Under the pieces are notes generated by a model, which saw only the letters and a list, made by a program, of their open reading frames with translations, was not told the origin of the DNA and did not search any database. Shown here one piece after another: positions 55,657 to 64,000 of a stretch of DNA of 64,000 nt (positions are counted from its first letter, which is position 1; each line of letters opens with the position of its first letter). Position numbers and translations under genes: made by a program. The stretch is from Terrimonas sp. Its GTDB lineage: Bacteria; Bacteroidota; Bacteroidia; Chitinophagales; Chitinophagaceae. Where the stretch lies: assembly GCA_016125075.1 (NCBI GenBank), contig WGMO01000013.1:62001-126000 (forward strand), read 5' to 3'.

Positions 55657-56199
55657 CTATTTATGGTCCTTATCTTTCCCTGGAACAAGGGCGCTATCCA
55701 CCGTATGGGTGCCATTGATAAAATCGTAACGGCTTCTGACCAGGAAGGTAGCCAGGGGTAAGGTTTTTCGCATCAGGATTTCCGGTTGGCCTTCCCGGGT
55801 AAATGTAATCAGGGAATCTGAAATCTTTTTATAAGCAAAGGCCGGACTTCCCTTACCATCGATCCATTTGGATGAGGTTGAATCCACTGATGATAATTCG
55901 AAACTCCCATCTTCAAGCGACCATTGAATCTTTCCGCCGTTCTGCCGGATAAAGCTTAAATGACTGGAAGCAGAATCCCCCTTTTCGATACTGTACTGAT
56001 AAACATGAAACAATTCATCCCCCATCCTGCTGAAGTATTGATAAACCGTATCCTTACCGGTAATCTTTTGCCAGTTGGCCACTTCAAAAACATTTTCCAG
56101 CCGGTCAAATTGTTCTTTTACCGTCATCCTGTTCCTGGATGATTGGCAGGAGATCAATACAATACCAGAAAAGAGGAGCAGGGTAATAATTTTTTGCAT
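55657..56199 (-). CDS. Hypothetical lipoprotein
   Basis: A 180-residue lipoprotein: MQKIITLLLFSGIVLISC with Cys18 as lipidation site. The body is beta-rich with pattern WQKITGKDTVYQYFSRMGDE and SFELSSVDSTSSKWID, of the calycin-like small lipoproteins of Bacteroidota. No named family recognised. It is convergent with the transglutaminase-like gene. Confidence 0.7.
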   Translation of the reverse strand: MQKIITLLLFSGIVLISCQSSRNRMTVKEQFDRLENVFEVANWQKITGKDTVYQYFSRMGDELFHVYQYSIEKGDSASSHLSFIRQNGGKIQWSLEDGSFELSSVDSTSSKWIDGKGSPAFAYKKISDSLITFTREGQPEILMRKTLPLATFLVRSRYDFINGTHTVDSALVPGKDKDHK

Positions 56200-56228
56200 G
56201 GTTAAAATTAAAATATAATTAGGTTGAT

Positions 56229-56256
56229 AAAAAAACCGCCCCAGTCATGAGGCGGT
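56229..56256 (-). terminator. Terminator after the beta-helix lipoprotein gene
   Basis: ACCGCC (56235-56240) pairs with GGCGGT (56251-56256); seven A precede it on the plus strand, giving a U tail on the minus strand. It lies 24 bases after the stop at 56280. Confidence 0.75.
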
Positions 56257-56279
56257 CAGTCTAATCGTTCATAAGAAAA

Positions 56280-57689
56280 TTAGCTACCGAATTTTGTCCA
56301 GTTCTTCCACCAGGTATCATTAGCAGAACAAGCACCGATATAGGTTACCTGTTCAAATCCGGCCAGTTTGCTGTTGGAAAAGCTTGCCCCTGAACTGGCA
56401 GGAGATCCTGAACCAGGATTGAAATCAGGAGCAGCATAATTGAAAGGTGCATTTAGTTTTACATCCGAACAATTGGTCAGGATAGCATTACCGTATGCAC
56501 CCGTATTGAACCAGCTGATGATATCAGCCTGTGTCCAGGAACCATGAACGGGTGTTGTACTGTTTGTACCCCGGCTGAATATAACAGGATTCGGGCAACC
56601 CGCAATGATGGTATTCTGCACAAATAATGAATTGGGGATATTGTCATCGGTGGGTGTACCCTTGGTGGCATCGATATAAAGGCCATTCGGATAACCCATG
56701 ATGATTGAGTTGAACAGGGACAAGGATGAATTCCTCCTGATCTGTGCACCCCAAACAAAAAGGCTGTTACCGACATTGTTTAGTGTGGCTTTGGGACCCA
56801 TTACGGTCATATTGGAGAAAACAGCACTGGTCTGCGGTGTCAGTGAACTTCCGTTGGCATCATTATCACTTTCAAAAGCTTCACTTTTTGAAATATCGGC
56901 CGCGGCAGAATCCCTGAGTGAAATACCAAACTGCACTTTCCCGGCAAAACCGTTATCTGTATCAAAATCATCATCCAGGGTCCTGTAACTGATCAGGTGT
57001 TTACAATTCACCGTACCGCCAAACCACTCAAAAGAATCGTCATTGGCATAAGAAACCTGTACATTATCGATGATGGTACCGGATCCCACGCCACCAAAGG
57101 TCAAGCCATTGATTTCATTATCGGGCAGAAAAGCATACCCTGCATATTCAATCCTTACATAGCGTAAGATACCGCTGTTGTCAGCAGGATTCTGGCCCTG
57201 AGATGAAGGTGTGCCATACAGACCGAGGCCATCACTGTTGTTGATGCCCCCTTCAACCGCTCCAACACCCTGTACGCCGTTGAAAGAAGAGTTCGTGGGA
57301 GCCTGTCCTAATAATACAAGACCGGCCCAGTCACCCCGCTGGGGCGTAGTAGCTTCTGAGGTAAATACAATTGGCTTATCCACTGTACCGTCTGCAATGA
57401 TCTTACATCCACGGGTAATGATCAGACCACCCTGCTTTCCATTTTCACCCACAATCTTTGTTCCGGGTTCAATGGTCAGAATAGCTCCATTGGTAACATA
57501 TACCAACCCGCGAAGCTTGTAAGTATACTGTGCACTTAATGTACGGTTAGCCGTTATCCTTCCTTCCAGGATAGTGTTTTCTGTGGTTGTGGGTGGCGTA
57601 ACAGTTGTTGTCGACCCATCAATCTCAATTTTCCGACATCCGGTGGAAAGTAATCCAGCAAAAGCCGCAAGGATAAATACCTTTTTCAT
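56280..57689 (-). CDS. Beta-helix lipoprotein partner of a TonB receptor
   Basis: 469 residues with lipoprotein signal MKKVFILAAFAGLLSTGC (Cys18), a threonine-rich linker (STTTVTPPTTTENT), then a body of repeated short strands typical of a right-handed parallel beta-helix (LRYVRIEYAGYAFLPDN, IIDNVQVSYANDDSFEWFGG, CKHLISYRTLDDDFDTDNG). It follows the TonB-dependent receptor gene by 24 bases, so it probably binds the receptor's substrate at the cell surface. Ligand unknown. No catalytic site seen. Confidence 0.72.
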   Translation of the reverse strand: MKKVFILAAFAGLLSTGCRKIEIDGSTTTVTPPTTTENTILEGRITANRTLSAQYTYKLRGLVYVTNGAILTIEPGTKIVGENGKQGGLIITRGCKIIADGTVDKPIVFTSEATTPQRGDWAGLVLLGQAPTNSSFNGVQGVGAVEGGINNSDGLGLYGTPSSQGQNPADNSGILRYVRIEYAGYAFLPDNEINGLTFGGVGSGTIIDNVQVSYANDDSFEWFGGTVNCKHLISYRTLDDDFDTDNGFAGKVQFGISLRDSAAADISKSEAFESDNDANGSSLTPQTSAVFSNMTVMGPKATLNNVGNSLFVWGAQIRRNSSLSLFNSIIMGYPNGLYIDATKGTPTDDNIPNSLFVQNTIIAGCPNPVIFSRGTNSTTPVHGSWTQADIISWFNTGAYGNAILTNCSDVKLNAPFNYAAPDFNPGSGSPASSGASFSNSKLAGFEQVTYIGACSANDTWWKNWTKFGS

Positions 57690-57713
57690 ACTGTATTTGT
57701 TTATTGTTTTTTT

Positions 57714-60506
57714 TTATTTGATGTTATAAGAGAATGAAATATTGACCGTGGTACCGTACTTCCGCCTGATGGTAAGATCGTCGGTACCCTTATCATATTT
57801 ACTGTTGTTGTTATTGTCGTAATAATAATCAGCCCGCTTATTCATGATATCGGAGATATTCAGCTTGATTTCCCCTTTGTCGCCGATGATCTTTTTGGCG
57901 ATCTGGAAATCCAGCAAGGGGCGTGTCTTCTCAAATACCGGAGGTATACCATTTCCACCCACATAGAAAATCCTGTCGCCAACCTGGTTATACAACAAGG
58001 TGGTGTTTAAACCTGCTTTCTGGATATCATATTGTAAACCAAAATTGATCACATAAGGGCTCTGTCCCTGCATCGGGCGGTCAAGACTGGCATTATCACG
58101 TGTCACCCTGTTATAGATGTAAGAAAGGTTGGATTGCAAAACAAAATTCTGGAACCCTTCGATAAAGTCGAGTTTCTTACGCATTTCAAATTCCACACCA
58201 TATCCTGTCGCTTTATCGGCATTGATATAGTTAAAGGTGCTGGAGCTACCGGCGCCGGTCTGGTTAAAGAACAGCTCAATCGGCTTCTCAAAGTATTTAT
58301 AGAAAACACCCAGTGTAAATAATTCACCGGCCCTGGGATAAATCTCATAACGAAGGTCGGCGTTGGTCACCTTGGTGCGCTCAAGTGTCTTATCACCGGT
58401 GATACTGGCAAACATATCAAAATCAAAGAAGGCAAAAGTGCTTAACTCCCTGAACTCCGGCCTGATCACGGTTTGAGAACCGGAAAGACGAAGGTTCGCT
58501 TTTGGTGTCACTTTATAAGTAAGGTTAAGACCCGGCAGGAAATCCCTCACCTGGGTATAAGAATACCGGGGATCACTTTGTTTTACACTACCCATTAACT
58601 GGTCATAATCCTCTACCCGCAAACCCCAGGTCGCTTTGAATTTTTCTGAGAATTCATTTTCAAACTGGAGAAAAACAGCATTCAGGATGGTGTTGGCCAG
58701 GTACCGGTATTGTGAACCACTCAGGTCATTAAAGGCAAACTTATTATCCGTACCATTTCCGAAATTTTCAGGAGCAAAGACCTGGCTGGCCGGCAGATGT
58801 GTCAATGCCGGGTTATCAGAGGGCAGGTAGATCGCAAATGGCCTTGAATCAAATAACCTGTCTTTGATCTGTAATAAATAGCCGACTTTTACTGTCTGGT
58901 TTTTACCAAACATCCTCCAGGAATAAGAAAGGTCGCCTCCTGTTGTATAGATATAATCACTTAAAAAGCCATAATAACGACTGCCCGTCTGCTGGGAATT
59001 ACCGGATGCACCAATCAGGAGTACATAGGGATTGTTCGGATTGGAAGCATCCTGGTTATACTGTATCCTGCGCTGGTCAGGGATATACTGGTCGAGAATA
59101 TTAAAACTTCCATACCAGTGAAATTTCGTATTGATAGCACTGATATTATGCTCACCAGAAAGCTGGGTGGTGAAGAAGGTATTGGATTTCAGGGCCAGTT
59201 CCGTCGCCATCACATTAAAGCCGGCATCATCCTGCCCTCTTCTCTCGGTGGCATAATTGGTGGAATTGACGTTGATGATATTCTTTAACGATATTTTATT
59301 GTTCGCCCCGATCTTCAGCGATACATTCGCCAGAGCGTCTGCCAGCACATCACGGCTGTACTTTTCATCTTCATACACCGAATTGGAACCGATCGGTCTG
59401 ATATTATTGATGGTGGTGCGCTTATTGGATTCGTTATAGGTTACGGCAAAGGTGGCTCCGAGTGATGATTTTTTTCCGACTGATTTATTAAATCCCCCGC
59501 TCAGTTCAAATTTCCTGTTGAGCAGCGGAAAGAAGTTGGAAGAAGTTTTGTTGGTTGACCAGACGTTCTCGAATAATTTTCCATATTCCGTTTTCGCAGC
59601 ACGGTCCAGTTCACTGAAAGATGTCTTTAACGGCAGGGAAGAGGGAAGGGCCCTGGTTCCGTCATCAATACCCAGCCAATCCAGTTTACCACCCTTATAG
59701 GTATAAAAATCCTTGCCAAGGGTCTGGGTATTAAAACCCGTTCCGATCTGTACATTCAAAAAGCCTTTGGAAGGAACATCCTTGGTATTGATCTGCACCA
59801 GGCCACCGGCCCACTCGCCGGGAAACTCGGGAACAAATGCCTTGTTTACGATAATATTGTCAATGATCGTGGAAGGGAAAATATCAAAGGAAAATGTCTT
59901 CCTGTCGGGCTCGGTACTGGTCAGCGGCACCCCATTCAATAAAGCCAGGTTATACCGATCGCTCAGCCCCCTGACCACCAGGTATTTTCCTTCCTGGATA
60001 GAAGTGCCGGGTATCCGTTTCAACACTTCACCGGTGTTCTTATCCGGAGACCTGCGAATGGTTTCTGCAGAAATGACCGAAGCCACCGTATTGGTGTTTT
60101 TCTGGAAAGCGATGATTGAATTGACTGATTCCAGCCGGGCTGATGAACGGGTGGTCTTGACTACAATACCTTCCAGTTCTTTCGCCGCTACTTTTAAAAC
60201 AACGTTCAGCTCATTTACCTGGTTATTGGTCACTTCAACTTCATCCAGGATCTTGGTATCAAAACCGATGGCCGAAAAGCTGATCTCATATTTCTTACCG
60301 GGGGTAAGGCTGAGGGAGTAATTACCATCTACATCGGTGGTGGTACCGGTGCCTGTTGTGCCAATTTTAATACTAACTCCGGGAATACCTTTATTGGATT
60401 CATTGATTACTTTACCCGTAAGTTTTACAGATTGTCCCAGGACACTCAACGAAAGGCCCATAATAACAGCAGGTAAAATAAGTCTTGACAGAATTTTTTG
60501 CAGCAT
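57714..60506 (-). CDS. TonB-dependent receptor (carboxypeptidase-like N terminus)
   Basis: A 930-residue outer-membrane receptor: signal peptide to about residue 24, carboxypeptidase-regulatory-like domain (VKLTGKVINESNKGIPGVSIKI), plug (about 125-235, with GEVLKRIPGTSIQEGKYLVVRGLSDRYN split by loops) and barrel ending NISFSYNIK. It is not SusC-type and its partner is the beta-helix lipoprotein. It is divergent from the DUF47-PiT operon with an 11-bp-period repeat array just upstream, which suggests a role in phosphorus uptake, but this is inference. Confidence 0.87.
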   Translation of the reverse strand: MLQKILSRLILPAVIMGLSLSVLGQSVKLTGKVINESNKGIPGVSIKIGTTGTGTTTDVDGNYSLSLTPGKKYEISFSAIGFDTKILDEVEVTNNQVNELNVVLKVAAKELEGIVVKTTRSSARLESVNSIIAFQKNTNTVASVISAETIRRSPDKNTGEVLKRIPGTSIQEGKYLVVRGLSDRYNLALLNGVPLTSTEPDRKTFSFDIFPSTIIDNIIVNKAFVPEFPGEWAGGLVQINTKDVPSKGFLNVQIGTGFNTQTLGKDFYTYKGGKLDWLGIDDGTRALPSSLPLKTSFSELDRAAKTEYGKLFENVWSTNKTSSNFFPLLNRKFELSGGFNKSVGKKSSLGATFAVTYNESNKRTTINNIRPIGSNSVYEDEKYSRDVLADALANVSLKIGANNKISLKNIINVNSTNYATERRGQDDAGFNVMATELALKSNTFFTTQLSGEHNISAINTKFHWYGSFNILDQYIPDQRRIQYNQDASNPNNPYVLLIGASGNSQQTGSRYYGFLSDYIYTTGGDLSYSWRMFGKNQTVKVGYLLQIKDRLFDSRPFAIYLPSDNPALTHLPASQVFAPENFGNGTDNKFAFNDLSGSQYRYLANTILNAVFLQFENEFSEKFKATWGLRVEDYDQLMGSVKQSDPRYSYTQVRDFLPGLNLTYKVTPKANLRLSGSQTVIRPEFRELSTFAFFDFDMFASITGDKTLERTKVTNADLRYEIYPRAGELFTLGVFYKYFEKPIELFFNQTGAGSSSTFNYINADKATGYGVEFEMRKKLDFIEGFQNFVLQSNLSYIYNRVTRDNASLDRPMQGQSPYVINFGLQYDIQKAGLNTTLLYNQVGDRIFYVGGNGIPPVFEKTRPLLDFQIAKKIIGDKGEIKLNISDIMNKRADYYYDNNNNSKYDKGTDDLTIRRKYGTTVNISFSYNIK

Positions 60507-60542
60507 TTCTCTATTTATTTCGCTGCAAAAGAACTTAGGTAA

Positions 60543-60582
60543 TGTTACCGCCTCGTTACGGCATCATTAAGGAATTGTTAAG
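60543..60582 (-). promoter_or_regulatory. Pho-box-like four-unit repeat array
   Basis: Units TGTTACC (60543), CGTTACG (60554), CATTAAG (60565) and TGTTAAG (60576) are spaced at exactly 11 bases with four-base spacers. This is the architecture of a Pho box (7 + 4 bases). It lies 37 bases before the TonB receptor ATG, and the -7 box (TTCTTTTG on minus, 60533-60526) lies just downstream with no -33 box, fitting activator-dependent transcription. Confidence 0.55.
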
Positions 60583-60646
60583 CAAATAGTGTTAATCACA
60601 ACAGCCTGGCGGATCGCACCGGGAATGGAAAATAAGGCCCCTCCAA

Positions 60647-60664
60647 TGTTAAGTTATCATTAAT
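60647..60664 (+). promoter_or_regulatory. Pho-box-like two-unit repeat before the PiT operon
   Basis: TGTTAAG (60647) and CATTAAT (60658) are 11 bases apart, about 30 bases upstream of a -7 box (TACCTTTA, 60694-60701). The same unit types occur in the four-unit array on the other side of this divergent region. Confidence 0.5.
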
Positions 60665-60723
60665 TTATATTGTTTACCCTGCTTCTTAACCCGTACCTTT
60701 ATTTTTGCCAAAACTGATTAAAA

Positions 60724-61371
60724 ATGGGCCTGAATTCTTTTTTAAAAATCTTTACCCCTTCCAACCGGGTATTCTTTGAGTTATTTGAAAAAGTGGCTGA
60801 TAATGTGGCTACGATGGGCCAAAAACTGAAGGATATTGTCGCCGAGCCCGATTTTGATAAGCGGGCGGCTATCATTGCAGAGGTGGAGGACCTGGAACAT
60901 GCCAATGATGACCTGACCCATAAGATCTTCACAGAACTGGGCAGGAACTTCATCACCCCCTTCGACCGGGAGGATATACACTACCTGGCCACTTCCCTGG
61001 ATGATATAGCCGACTATATTTATGCTTCCTCTAAAAAAATAAATTTTTACCGGGTCAATCCCAACGACAGCGGGATGCGCAAGTTTGCTGATATGATCGA
61101 ACAGGGAACCGTTCATGTAAGAAAAGCGGTGGGCGGTCTAAGGGATATGAAAAACCTGCGGCAGATCACCGAATCGCTGGTCAAGATCAACAGCCTGGAA
61201 AACCAGGCGGATGATGTTTTCGACATGAGTATCGAAAGGTTATTCGCTACGGAGCCCGATGCGAAAGAAGTGATCAAGAAAAGGGAGATCTACCAGGTAA
61301 TGGAAATCGTAACGGATAAATGCGAGGATGCCAGCAATGTGATCGAATCCATCATTATCAAATATGCATAA
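60724..61371 (+). CDS. DUF47 (PhoU-like) protein
   Basis: A 215-residue all-helical protein of the DUF47/TIGR00153 family, related to PhoU. Recognisable parts are AEVEDLEHANDDLTHKIFTEL, FITPFDREDIHYLATSLDDIADYIYASS and DKCEDASNVIESIIIKYA, with the conserved D/E pairs that bind metal. These proteins usually sit before PiT genes and adjust the transporter; here pit follows after 46 bases. Confidence 0.93.
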   Translation: MGLNSFLKIFTPSNRVFFELFEKVADNVATMGQKLKDIVAEPDFDKRAAIIAEVEDLEHANDDLTHKIFTELGRNFITPFDREDIHYLATSLDDIADYIYASSKKINFYRVNPNDSGMRKFADMIEQGTVHVRKAVGGLRDMKNLRQITESLVKINSLENQADDVFDMSIERLFATEPDAKEVIKKREIYQVMEIVTDKCEDASNVIESIIIKYA

Positions 61372-61417
61372 CTTAATTAGCTGATCGGCTAATTAGCAAA
61401 TCTGCTCATTCATAACC

Positions 61418-62614
61418 ATGACACTTCTTATCGTCATTATTGTTCTGGCCCTGATATTTGATTATATCAATGGTTTTCATGATGCCGCCAATTCGATCGC
61501 CACAGTTGTTTCCACCAAGGTATTAACGCCATTCCAGGCCGTACTCTGGGCGGCCCTTTTTAATTTTGTAGCCTATTTCATCTTTAAGGATCACGGTGTA
61601 GCCAATACGATTTCCAAGACGGTAAAGCAGGATTTTATCACACTGCCCGTGATATTCTCTGCACTGATCGCCGCCATTATCTGGAACCTTTTTACCTGGT
61701 GGTATGGAATTCCCTCTTCCTCTTCTCATACGCTGATCGGTGGGTTTGCCGGTGCCGCGATCGCCAATGCCGGCAGTTTCAGTTCTGTGAATTCAGACCC
61801 GGTATTAAAGACAGTGAGTTTTATTTTCCTGGCTCCGCTGATCGGTATGATCATGGCCTTTATCATTTCCCTGTGGTTCATCCATTCGTTCCGAAAAGGG
61901 ATGATGCCCAAGCTTGTATCGCTGATCATCATCATCGGCGTAGTCATCTTCCTGTATTTCAATCTTGAATTTGACCCGGAAAAATTAAAAACCCATTACG
62001 AGTCTTACCCGCTGAAAGTGATCTTTTTTTCCAAAAATTTCAAATGGCTGCTCCTTGCACTCATCCTTATTGTGATGGCAGTATTTACGATATTCCTGAA
62101 TAACCTGAATGCCAACAAGGCCAATTCCTGGTTCAAAAGGTTGCAATTGGTATCCTCAGCCGCATTCAGTATAGGCCATGGAGGCAATGATGCCCAAAAA
62201 GTGATGGGCATTATCACTGCGGCGCTGATCGCACAGGGCAATATCAGCGAGTTTTCACAAATGCCGGTATGGGTACCCATTTCCTGCTATACGGCCATTG
62301 CATTCGGTACCATGAGCGGGGGATGGAAGATCGTCAAGACCATGGGAACCCGCATCACCAAAGTAACACCCTTTGAAGGGGTGGCAGCAGAAACAGCGGG
62401 CGCCATCACCTTGTTTGTAACAGAAGCATTGAAAATACCCGTAAGCACAACGCATACGATCACGGGTTCCATTATCGGGGTCGGGGCCACGAAAAGGCTT
62501 TCTGCCGTTCGATGGGGCGTAACCGTAAACCTGCTCTGGGCCTGGATATTGACCATCCCGGTGAGTGGTTTACTGGCAGCCGGTATCTATTCCATTGTCC
62601 GTCTTTTTTTATAG
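61418..62614 (+). CDS. pit: Low-affinity inorganic phosphate transporter (PiT)
   Basis: A 398-residue inner-membrane transporter with two copies of the PiT signature: DYINGFHDAANSIATVVSTK in the first half and SIGHGGNDAQKVMG with STTHTITGSIIG in the second. About ten to twelve membrane helices. Imports phosphate coupled to protons or sodium. Together with the DUF47 protein it makes the operon; the four-unit repeat array and the TonB receptor are on the other side. Confidence 0.95.
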   Translation: MTLLIVIIVLALIFDYINGFHDAANSIATVVSTKVLTPFQAVLWAALFNFVAYFIFKDHGVANTISKTVKQDFITLPVIFSALIAAIIWNLFTWWYGIPSSSSHTLIGGFAGAAIANAGSFSSVNSDPVLKTVSFIFLAPLIGMIMAFIISLWFIHSFRKGMMPKLVSLIIIIGVVIFLYFNLEFDPEKLKTHYESYPLKVIFFSKNFKWLLLALILIVMAVFTIFLNNLNANKANSWFKRLQLVSSAAFSIGHGGNDAQKVMGIITAALIAQGNISEFSQMPVWVPISCYTAIAFGTMSGGWKIVKTMGTRITKVTPFEGVAAETAGAITLFVTEALKIPVSTTHTITGSIIGVGATKRLSAVRWGVTVNLLWAWILTIPVSGLLAAGIYSIVRLFL

Positions 62615-62665
62615 AGATTTCATTTCTAATAAAAATTGCTGATTTTTGCCGGAATAAAAATGTTT

Positions 62666-63721
62666 ATGGCTAAAATTCTTGTCACTGGCGGTTGCGGTTA
62701 TATTGGTACACATACTTTAGTAGACCTGATTGAAAACGGCTATGATGTTATCTCTGTGGATAATAATTCCAGGTCAAATTTTCATATGCTGGAAGGGGTG
62801 GAAAAGATCACCGGAAAAAAAATCAAGAATTACAAGGTTGACCTCTGCAATTTTGATGACAGTTTTGCCATTTTCCAGGAAAACCCCGACCTGACCGGCA
62901 TCATCCATTTTGCTGCCTATAAATCAGTGGGGGAGTCTGTCGAACAGCCCCTGATGTATTTTGAAAACAACCTCATGTCGCTGATCAACCTGCTGAAATG
63001 TGTGCAGGAATTCAATACCCCGCATTTTGTATTTTCATCCTCCTGTACTGTTTATGGAGAACCCGATGAAATCCCGGTTACAGAACGAACCCCTCCCAAA
63101 CCTGCCGCTTCCCCCTATGGCTATACCAAACAAATGGGAGAGCAAATCGTGAATGAATTTGCAAAAAGCGTGGATATCAGTTGCATTCTTTTACGCTATT
63201 TTAACCCGGTTGGCGCCCATCCTTCCAACCTGATTGGAGAAGTACCCGTTGGAAAACCACAAAACCTGTTTCCAGCCATCACGCAGACGGCGATCGGCAA
63301 ACTGCCGCAAATGGTTGTGTATGGTGATGATTATCCCACCCGTGATGGCTCCTGCCTCAGGGATTTTGTACATGTAAGCGATCTTGCCCATGCCCATACC
63401 CTTGCCTTACAATACCTCGAAGCAGGAAAGAATGATAAGAAATGCGAGGTGTTTAACCTTGGTACCGGAAATGGTGTTACCGTTCTGGAAGCGATAAAGA
63501 CCTTTGAAAAAGTTAGCGGTCAAAAACTGAACTACAAAATCGGTCCGCGACGCCCGGGCGATATCATGGCCATTTATGCGAACAATGATCTGGCAAAGGA
63601 TATCCTGGGATGGGAAACAAAATATGATCTTGAAGATATGGTCAGCACCGCCTGGAAATGGGAATTATTTTTAAAACAGGATGAAAACGTTTATAACGGC
63701 AATCAATCCAAACTGAATTAA
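62666..63721 (+). CDS. galE: UDP-glucose 4-epimerase GalE
   Basis: A 351-residue short-chain dehydrogenase-type epimerase from the ATG at 62666 (MAKILVTGGCGYIGTHT); the frame to 62636 begins with TTG, and an ATG at 62660 would add two residues. NAD-binding TGGCGYIG, catalytic Ser in FSSSCTVYGEP and the YxxxK pair in YGYTKQMG are present. Interconverts UDP-glucose and UDP-galactose, perhaps supplying donor sugars for the nearby glycosyltransferase, though galE is a housekeeping gene. Confidence 0.94.
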   Translation: MAKILVTGGCGYIGTHTLVDLIENGYDVISVDNNSRSNFHMLEGVEKITGKKIKNYKVDLCNFDDSFAIFQENPDLTGIIHFAAYKSVGESVEQPLMYFENNLMSLINLLKCVQEFNTPHFVFSSSCTVYGEPDEIPVTERTPPKPAASPYGYTKQMGEQIVNEFAKSVDISCILLRYFNPVGAHPSNLIGEVPVGKPQNLFPAITQTAIGKLPQMVVYGDDYPTRDGSCLRDFVHVSDLAHAHTLALQYLEAGKNDKKCEVFNLGTGNGVTVLEAIKTFEKVSGQKLNYKIGPRRPGDIMAIYANNDLAKDILGWETKYDLEDMVSTAWKWELFLKQDENVYNGNQSKLN

Positions 63722-63792
63722 TTATCCACTTTTATCTTTACTGTTGGCTGGCCAAACCTTAAAACTTACTTTTGCGGCATTAAATTTTTCTA

Positions 63793-64000
63793 ATGCTCAA
63801 AGACATTCAACCCACAGGAAAGAAAGATACCAGAAGCGGATTTGGAGACGGCATCCTTGAAGCGGCCAGAAAAAATCCAGACATTGTTGCTTTGACGGCT
63901 GACCTGGCCGGTTCCCTCAAATTGCACCCTTTTATCAAGGAGTTTCCTGACCGGTTTTTTCAATGCGGTATTGCAGAAGCCAATATGATTGGCATTGCGG
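63793..64000 (+). CDS. Transketolase C-terminal subunit (partial)
   Basis: The ATG at 63793 opens a frame running off the window edge. The first 69 residues include DTRSGFGDGILEAARKNPDI, VALTADLAGSLKLHPF and FFQCGIAEANMIGIA, typical of the pyrimidine-binding domain of split transketolases. The glutamate in GIAEANM is the cofactor-activating residue. The N-terminal half subunit would be encoded elsewhere; usually it is adjacent upstream, but here galE precedes it. Confidence 0.88.
   Translation, partial: MLKDIQPTGKKDTRSGFGDGILEAARKNPDIVALTADLAGSLKLHPFIKEFPDRFFQCGIAEANMIGIA

Overview
The window is chromosomal DNA of a member of the phylum Bacteroidota, most probably family Chitinophagaceae. 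The signs are several secreted proteins with C-terminal type IX secretion (T9SS) sorting domains, SusC/SusD and other TonB-dependent receptors, many lipoproteins, promoters of the Bacteroidota type (TAnnTTTG at -7), no clear Shine-Dalgarno dependence, and several likely TTG or GTG starts. No rRNA, tRNA, insertion sequence, prophage or CRISPR array was seen.

Layout. 0-7 kb: housekeeping genes (metallo-beta-lactamase-fold hydrolase, DUF3108 protein, flippase-like membrane protein, ruvC, HIT protein, greA, a lipoprotein, a 2-hydroxyacid dehydrogenase, rsmA). 6.8-15.4 kb: three large T9SS-exported proteins. Two of these are tandem paralogues with GEVED domains, and both have damaged or unusual signal-peptide starts. 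15.6-24.1 kb: pdxA, then a minus-strand group with a LolA-like protein, an ABC-2 exporter, a winged-helix regulator, small membrane proteins and a TonB-dependent receptor. 24.3-29.6 kb: three more T9SS proteins; two of them share an identical 37-bp promoter element 91 bp before the start codon. 29.9-34.1 kb: ATP synthase genes atpB-E-F-H-A without atpG. 34.2-38.3 kb: an MsbA-type ABC exporter and a large secreted protein with a possible clan CD cysteine-peptidase-like C terminus.

38.4-62.6 kb looks like a phosphorus-acquisition island. It starts with a PhoB/PhoR-like two-component system (38521-40295). Convergent with it is a nine-gene minus-strand locus (40298-52034): XRE-cupin regulator, SusC, SusD, two exported alkaline-phosphatase-superfamily hydrolases, a PhnZ-like HD-domain C-P-cleaving oxygenase with every known active-site residue in place, a phosphonatase-like HAD enzyme with the Schiff-base lysine, a DUF5690/MFS-type transporter and a TIGR03364-type FAD oxidoreductase. 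My reading is an outer-membrane-to-cytoplasm pathway for an aminoethylphosphonate-type compound or its ester. Next come a PlcP-like phospholipase plus glycosyltransferase pair, as used for phosphate-free membrane lipid remodelling, a transglutaminase-like secreted protein, a TonB-dependent receptor with a beta-helix lipoprotein, and a divergent DUF47-PiT phosphate transporter operon. Direct repeats with 11-bp period (TNTTAAG-like) lie before five of these transcription units and resemble a Pho box in architecture.

The window ends with galE and the beginning of a transketolase C-terminal subunit gene cut by the window edge.
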